From CAZQVN01 sp964596775 (GTDB lineage: Bacteria; Eisenbacteria; RBG-16-71-46; JABDJR01; JAWXBZ01): a DNA stretch of 47,461 bases. The stretch spans positions 1-47,461 of the forward strand of contig CAZQVN010000027.1 of NCBI GenBank assembly GCA_964596775.1, given 5' to 3'. The notes under the pieces were generated by a model. The model worked only from the letters and a program-made list of their open reading frames with translations. It was not told the origin of the DNA and did not search any database. Below, one piece after another: positions 42,996 to 47,461 of this stretch (position 1 is the first letter of the stretch; each line of letters opens with the position of its first letter). A program made the translations under genes and the position numbers.

Positions 42996-45002
42996 ATGGC
43001 CGACGTCCGTCGACGCGTCGAGGAACTGCGGTCCCTGATCCGCAGGCACGACGCGCTCTATTTCGTCGAGGCGCGCCCGGAAATCTCCGACCGCGACTAC
43101 GACCGCCTCATCGAAGAGCTCCGGGAACTCGAGGCGGCCCACCCCGGGCTCGTGACCCCCGACAGCCCTACCCAGCGGGTCGGCGGAACGCCGCTCCCCG
43201 GCTTCAAGTCGGTGCCGCACTCCACCGCGATGCTCTCCCTCGACAACACGTACAACGAGGAGGAACTCCGCGCGTTCGACGAGCGGGTCCGGAAGGGGCT
43301 CGGCAGCGGGGACGCGCCGGTCACCTATACGGTCGAACCGAAGATCGACGGCGTGGCGGTGAACCTCGTGTACGAGAACGGCGTGTTCGTGCTCGGCACC
43401 ACCCGCGGCGACGGTGTGTCCGGGGACGACATCACCCAGAACATCCGGACGATCCGCGGCCTGCCGCTCCGCCTCGACAGCGCGCCGGAAGGGCGCGCCG
43501 AGATCCGCGGCGAGGTGTTCCTGACCCGCGAGGGATTCTCGGAGATGAACGCCCGGTTCGAGGAAGCCGGGGAGAAGACGTTCGCGAACCCCCGGAACGC
43601 CGCGGCGGGCACGCTCAAGTCGCTCGACCCCGCCGTGCCGGCATCCCGTCCGCTCCGGATCCTCACGTATCACATCGTCGAGGCGCGGCGGCGTCACGCA
43701 TTGAGTCGGCATTCGGAGGCGATCGCGACCCTCCGCGCCTGGGGGCTTCCGGTCAACGACTGCGAAACCGCCGCAGGAATCGATTCCGTGCTCGCGAAGG
43801 CGGAGGTCTGGCGCGATCGGCGTCACGAACTGCCGTTCGAGGTCGACGGCCTCGTGATCAAGCTCGACGACCTGCGCCTGCAGGAGGATCTCGGTTCCAC
43901 GTCGAAGGCGCCGCGGTGGGCCATCGCGTTCAAGTATCCGGCCGAGGAGGCGATCACGCAGGTGGAGAAGATCGCGGTGCAGGTAGGGCGGACGGGGGTC
44001 GTCACGCCGGTGGCTCACTTGGCTCCGGTCTTCGTGTCGGGCAGCACGGTGTCGCGGGCCACGCTGCACAACGCGGACGAGGTGGAACGCCTCGATGTGC
44101 GGGAGGGGGACTGGGTGGCCGTGGAAAAGGGGGGAGAGGTGATCCCCAAGGTCACCCGGGTGCTTGTCGAGAGGCGCGAGGGGCGACCGCGGAAGTTCCG
44201 GATGCCGGAGCGCTGCCCGTCCTGCGACTCCGTTCTCGTGCGCGCCGAGGGGGAGGTGGCCTGGCGCTGCATCCGCATCGACTGCCCGGTGCAGGTGGAG
44301 CGGCGGATCGAGCACTTCGCCGCCCGCGGATCGATGAGGATCGAGGGGCTCGGCGAAAAGGTCATCCGGTCGCTGATCGAGGCGGGACTCGTCCGCAACG
44401 TGGCCGACCTGTACGAACTCACCGTCGATCAGATCGTGCCGCTCGAACGGATGGGGAAGAAGTCGGCGGAGAATCTCGTGGCGTCGATCGAGGCCTCGAA
44501 GACGCGCGACCTCTCCCGGCTGATCTTTGCCCTGGGGATCCGCCAGGTCGGCTCCCGCGCCGCGACGCTGCTCGCGGAGCACTTCGGATCGATGGACGTG
44601 CTCATGGCCGCGGGGGAGGAAGAACTCGTCGACGTGGAGGAGATCGGGCCGATCGTGGCCGGGGAGATCCTCCGCTTCCTTGCCGATTCCGACAACCGGA
44701 AGATCATCGAACGCCTGCGCGGGCACGGCCTCATGATGAGCGCCCGTCCCGCGGCCGGCGGCGGCGAGGGACCTCTCGCCGGCAAGGTCGTCGTGGCCAC
44801 CGGCAAACTGGATCACTTCACGCGGACGGAAATCCAGGAAACGATCGCGCGGTTCGGCGGTCGTTCCGGCGATTCCGTGTCGAAGAAAACGGACTACCTG
44901 GTCGCCGGACGGGACGCGGGTTCCAAGCTCAGGAAGGCGGTCCAACTCGGCATCCCCGTTCTCAGCGAGCGGGAGTTCATGGACCTCTGCGGCCTCCCCT
45001 GA
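42996..45002 (+). CDS. ligA: NAD-dependent DNA ligase LigA
   Basis: A 668-residue cytoplasmic ligase that seals nicks in replication and repair. Order: Ia domain (residues 1-60), adenylation domain with the AMP-accepting lysine Lys116 in EPKIDGVAV, OB-fold, four-cysteine zinc finger (CPSCDSV to CIRIDCP), helix-hairpin-helix repeats (for example LGIRQVGSRAATLLAEHFGS) and C-terminal BRCT domain (LAGKVVVATGKLDHFTR). Length and all motifs are standard, so the gene is intact. ATG 42996 is two bases after the SDR stop and is likely translated by coupling. Confidence 0.98.
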   Translation: MADVRRRVEELRSLIRRHDALYFVEARPEISDRDYDRLIEELRELEAAHPGLVTPDSPTQRVGGTPLPGFKSVPHSTAMLSLDNTYNEEELRAFDERVRKGLGSGDAPVTYTVEPKIDGVAVNLVYENGVFVLGTTRGDGVSGDDITQNIRTIRGLPLRLDSAPEGRAEIRGEVFLTREGFSEMNARFEEAGEKTFANPRNAAAGTLKSLDPAVPASRPLRILTYHIVEARRRHALSRHSEAIATLRAWGLPVNDCETAAGIDSVLAKAEVWRDRRHELPFEVDGLVIKLDDLRLQEDLGSTSKAPRWAIAFKYPAEEAITQVEKIAVQVGRTGVVTPVAHLAPVFVSGSTVSRATLHNADEVERLDVREGDWVAVEKGGEVIPKVTRVLVERREGRPRKFRMPERCPSCDSVLVRAEGEVAWRCIRIDCPVQVERRIEHFAARGSMRIEGLGEKVIRSLIEAGLVRNVADLYELTVDQIVPLERMGKKSAENLVASIEASKTRDLSRLIFALGIRQVGSRAATLLAEHFGSMDVLMAAGEEELVDVEEIGPIVAGEILRFLADSDNRKIIERLRGHGLMMSARPAAGGGEGPLAGKVVVATGKLDHFTRTEIQETIARFGGRSGDSVSKKTDYLVAGRDAGSKLRKAVQLGIPVLSEREFMDLCGLP

Positions 45003-45110
45003 TCCCGAGCCGGGGCGCATGCCGCGGGATTCGGGGTGCTTCCGCACACGGACCTGCCGCACGTCATGCAGTGCCAAGTGCATGTCCGGCAAGAAATTGA
45101 AAAACTCATG

Positions 45111-45139
45111 TTGAATCGGCAACGAGTGTCCGCTATACC
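45111..45139 (+). promoter_or_regulatory. Predicted promoter of the two-repeat secreted protein gene
   Basis: TTGAAT (45111-45116) and TATACC (45134-45139) are separated by exactly 17 bases, in an AT-rich patch after ligA. The leader to the ATG at 45256 would be about 110 bases long. A CATGCA/TGCATG inverted repeat with an eight-base spacer lies just upstream, and could be an operator. Confidence 0.5.
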
Positions 45140-45255
45140 TTAATTGTTCTCCTCCGGGGGCAGACCCCTTCCCCGACCCGCCCGGCGAAAGTCGTTTCGC
45201 CTCCGAAGCGTTGAGATCATTTCATCACCATATATCTCAGCAAGGAGGTCCCGTA

Positions 45256-45924
45256 ATGAAATCATGGTACTGGCGCTCCCTCGTACTCCTGATCCTGGTC
45301 GGCGCCGTCGGCGCCCTGAACCTGGTTCCGGCCGAGGCGCCGAAGGCGGGGACCGCGACCCAGATCTACCTGGATCTCGTGCCCCAATCCAAGGGGACTT
45401 TGCCGGGGCTCCTCGTCGGCGGCGTTCCGCCGAACGGATCGGCCTGGCACGAACTCTACCCGGCCTACTGCGGCACGTATACGCAGACCGGTTACATCGA
45501 CAACGGTGACGGGGTCATCTCGGCGTGCGACGGCATCTCCCTGAACGGGGTTCCGTATCACATCACCTGGGCCGGTCCGACCTACTTCGTCACCTGCTCG
45601 ACGTCACCGGGAGGCCCACCGCTGCGGGAAGTCGTGTACGAACCGGTGCAGCCGAACCCGACCGGAAATCCGATCTGCGAGGTGTGGCACGAAGTGCACC
45701 CGAATTTCTGCCGGGAAATCCACATCGACAGCTGGCTGGACAACGGAAACGGCGTGCTCGATGTCTGCGACATCGTGGACGTCCAGAACGACCCGAGCCT
45801 GCCCCCGGGGCAGGTGGCCTACTATCACATCGATCGCATCGGCTGCAACATCATCATCGAACCGGTGGAGACGCCGGCGGAACCGAGCACCTGGAGCAAG
45901 ATCAAGAGCCTGTTCGGATTCTGA
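45256..45924 (+). CDS. Secreted protein of unknown family with two Cys-rich DNG(D/N)G repeats
   Basis: A 222-residue exported protein with a signal-like N-terminus (WRSLVLLILVGAVGALNLVPAEA). It consists mainly of two copies of an 80-residue unit. Copy 1 has WHELYPAYC (64-72), IDNGDGVISACD (81-92) and Cys114. Copy 2 has WHEVHPNFC (144-152), LDNGNGVLDVCD (161-172) and Cys197. Spacing between W, the first cysteine, the DNG loop and the second cysteine is identical in both copies. The DNGDG loops resemble calcium-binding dockerin or EF-hand loops, and the cysteines suggest disulfides. I do not recognise a named family and assign no function. AAGGAGGT six bases before the ATG is a near-perfect ribosome site, and the gene has its own promoter, so it is probably well expressed. 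Confidence 0.8.
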   Translation: MKSWYWRSLVLLILVGAVGALNLVPAEAPKAGTATQIYLDLVPQSKGTLPGLLVGGVPPNGSAWHELYPAYCGTYTQTGYIDNGDGVISACDGISLNGVPYHITWAGPTYFVTCSTSPGGPPLREVVYEPVQPNPTGNPICEVWHEVHPNFCREIHIDSWLDNGNGVLDVCDIVDVQNDPSLPPGQVAYYHIDRIGCNIIIEPVETPAEPSTWSKIKSLFGF

Positions 45925-45934
45925 AATCGCTCGA

Positions 45935-45961
45935 TCGGGCCGGTCGGCGGGGCCGGCCCGA
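45935..45961 (+). terminator. Hairpin between two convergent genes
   Basis: TCGGGCCGG (45935-45943) pairs perfectly with CCGGCCCGA (45953-45961) around a nine-base loop, ten bases after the stop of the two-repeat gene. The following bases are only moderately T-rich (CATCTTCATC). It may end transcription from one or both convergent genes. Confidence 0.4.
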
Positions 45962-46017
45962 CATCTTCATCACCATACCGTCGCGATGCCCGCGGCCCGC
46001 ATATCCGGCCCCGTCCG

Positions 46018-47349
46018 TTACTCCACGAGTTCCTCTCCCAGCTGCCGCCACCCGAGCGTCCCGTCCCGGAACCATTCGAGGTTCCGGAATCCCATCCGCG
46101 CGGCCATGGTCGAGCAGTTCCGGCTGCGGATGCAGCCCGGTCCGTAGCAGTAGAAGACGACCGGAATCGTCCGCCGGTCCACCTCTCCCCAGTGTTCGGC
46201 GACGAGGGATTCGAAATCCTTTTCGAACGCGTCCGGCGCGATGTAGATCGCGCCGGGCAGATGACCGCGCACCCAGTCCGGTTCCGTGCGCAGGTCGAGC
46301 AGGATGAAGTCGCGGGCCGGGCGGTCTTTCGCCCCGGGCGCCCACCGCACGCCGATCCGTTTCCGGACCTGCGCCGCGGTCACGATTTTCACGACCGGAG
46401 CGTCGGCCTGGCGCGCCCAGCCGGAAAACCCGCCGGGATATCCGGCCACATCGGTGATCCCGGCGATCCGCGCGAGGAGATACGGATGGGCGGGGAGTCC
46501 TTCCGTCTCAGGGCCGGTCGTCACGATGAGGCGGTCGCCGAGATCCACGAACTCGTTCGGTCGGGGGCCGATCGCGCCGATCAGGGCGCGCACGGTCGGG
46601 CCGTCGGCGATGCGGCCCCGCGCATCCACGGCCCCCGCAACGTCAAAGGGGAGGCTGTGCGGAATGTGCCCCGCGTCCCACAGCGAATCGCCGCGGCTGT
46701 CGAGGATCGTGACGCCGGGCCTGCCGAACGCCGCGAGAACGCGGTCGTAATCCATAAAGCGGGATGTGTCGGGGCCGGCCGCGGAGAAAGCGGGAGCGCG
46801 CGATTCGGTCGTGCAGTGCGTGCCCAGTCCCGCCGCCTCCCAGGCTTCGAGCCCGCCGTTCAGAACGCGGACCCCGCCATGACCGGTAGCCTCCAGCAGC
46901 CAGAACAGCTCACCCGCCGCCGCGGGATCGTCGCGGTCCGCGCAGCAGACGAGGACGTTGCCCGAAGTCGGTTCCCCCGTGCGTCCGACGCCCGCGGCAG
47001 CGCGGACATGGGAAACGGCAGGCGCCCGCGCGCCGGCCGAAGGAAGACCGGCCCGTGACGCCGCATCCGCAAACAGCTCGACCCGCCCGCGAAGCGCCCG
47101 GACATCGATGTTCACGGCCCCGGGAACATGGCGGACCCGATACGCGGAGTGCGGCCGGGCGTCGACGACCATCCAGCCCGCGGCTCCGAGGCTGTCGGCG
47201 AGCTCGTGCGGCTCGACAAGAATGCGGGGATAAACCGGCTGCACCGGAGCCTTCGGCTTCAACCAGGGCGGCGGCCACTCGGCCAGCGCCCGGGACGCAC
47301 CGATCCCCGCGACCAGCAACAGCGCAGCACCAGCCCAGGCGATCCGCAT
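46018..47349 (-). CDS. Exported protein with three rhodanese-like domains
   Basis: A 443-residue protein with a signal peptide (MRIAWAGAALLLVAGIGASRALA). Three rhodanese-like domains follow. Domain 1 (about 42-175) has VVDARPHSAYRVRHVPGAVN and a cysteine pair at 135-136 in the active-site position. Domain 2 (about 195-315) has ILDSRGDSLWDAGHIPHS, but its loop reads IVTTGPETEG with no cysteine, so it is inactive. Domain 3 (about 320-440) has LLDLRTEPDWVRGHLPGA and the loop YCYGPGCIRS with Cys401 and Cys406, longer than the usual CxxGxR. Periplasmic sulfur transfer or binding is possible; the substrate is unknown. ATG 47349 starts the signal peptide, without a clear ribosome site. I see no feature in the last 112 bases of the window. 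Confidence 0.85.
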   Translation of the reverse strand: MRIAWAGAALLLVAGIGASRALAEWPPPWLKPKAPVQPVYPRILVEPHELADSLGAAGWMVVDARPHSAYRVRHVPGAVNIDVRALRGRVELFADAASRAGLPSAGARAPAVSHVRAAAGVGRTGEPTSGNVLVCCADRDDPAAAGELFWLLEATGHGGVRVLNGGLEAWEAAGLGTHCTTESRAPAFSAAGPDTSRFMDYDRVLAAFGRPGVTILDSRGDSLWDAGHIPHSLPFDVAGAVDARGRIADGPTVRALIGAIGPRPNEFVDLGDRLIVTTGPETEGLPAHPYLLARIAGITDVAGYPGGFSGWARQADAPVVKIVTAAQVRKRIGVRWAPGAKDRPARDFILLDLRTEPDWVRGHLPGAIYIAPDAFEKDFESLVAEHWGEVDRRTIPVVFYCYGPGCIRSRNCSTMAARMGFRNLEWFRDGTLGWRQLGEELVE

Positions 47350-47461
47350 ACAATCATGGTACCGGAAAGCACACCCCAAGCAACACGAGCCGTGTAGTTC
47401 CCCAAGAGCGAGGCCGCGTCCAGCGGTCCGGGCGTCGTTCTCCTCCGAGGGGGCGTCGCGG

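Noticed and set aside
45002..45030. ATCCCG/CGGGAT inverted repeat after ligA as a terminator
   Set aside because: The stem is six base pairs with a 17-base loop and no T-run follows.

Overview
The window is GC-rich and densely coded. It holds 29 protein genes that I can support, no rRNA, tRNA, CRISPR array or insertion sequence, and no gap between genes longer than about 255 bases. Secreted proteins have lipoboxes or signal peptides, and several are outer-membrane beta-barrels (Omp85, PorV-like), so the cell is Gram-negative. The mix of a gingipain-type C25 protease beside a PorV-like barrel, FlgD/T9SS-like C-terminal domains, DUF5683 proteins, FG-GAP/VCBS-repeat proteases and glutaminyl-tRNA synthetase points to an uncultured lineage of the FCB superphylum (Eisenbacteria, Krumholzibacteriota or a relative). 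That placement is an inference from gene content. No phylogenetic marker was compared.

Layout. (1) 1-6.75 kb, minus strand: a DUF3798 lipoprotein, a double-domain ABC ATPase and two BPD_transp_2 permeases form a tightly overlapping uptake operon, followed by glnS with its own promoter. (2) 6.9-11.1 kb: a peroxiredoxin and a large SppA-type protease with an N-terminal PorV-like domain on the plus strand, converging on a minus-strand pair: a PyrE-Nudix fusion and a 59-residue tatA. (3) 11.1-16.6 kb: a secreted subtilisin with FG-GAP repeats and a C-terminal sorting-like domain, a small fibronectin-type lipoprotein on the minus strand, and an M23 peptidase. (4) 16.8-21.3 kb: dnaE and accA, translationally coupled. 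(5) 21.5-38.3 kb, plus strand: a zinc-ribbon protein coupled to a PorU-like C25 protease, PorV, a secreted M6 metalloprotease, two DUF5683 proteins, an NHL-repeat lipoprotein, a large beta-rich protein resembling a short SprA/Sov, and an Omp85 protein that appears to start at ATT. (6) 38.5-45.0 kb: an M16 pair (one active, one without its zinc site), a YdfG-like reductase and ligA. (7) 45.1-47.4 kb: a secreted two-repeat protein of unknown family, converging on a triple-rhodanese protein.

How it fits together. Region 5 reads as an envelope secretion and surface-attachment locus. In Bacteroidota, PorU and PorV form the type IX attachment complex and SprA is the translocon. Here a PorU-PorV pair sits beside a SprA-like protein, an Omp85 assembly factor and proteases carrying a common C-terminal domain that could be cargo. 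Housekeeping genes (glnS, dnaE, accA, ligA) are interspersed, so this is core chromosome rather than a mobile island. About 13 of the 29 genes appear to use GTG, TTG or ATT starts, usually with good Shine-Dalgarno sites, so several starts given here are well upstream or downstream of the longest open frame.
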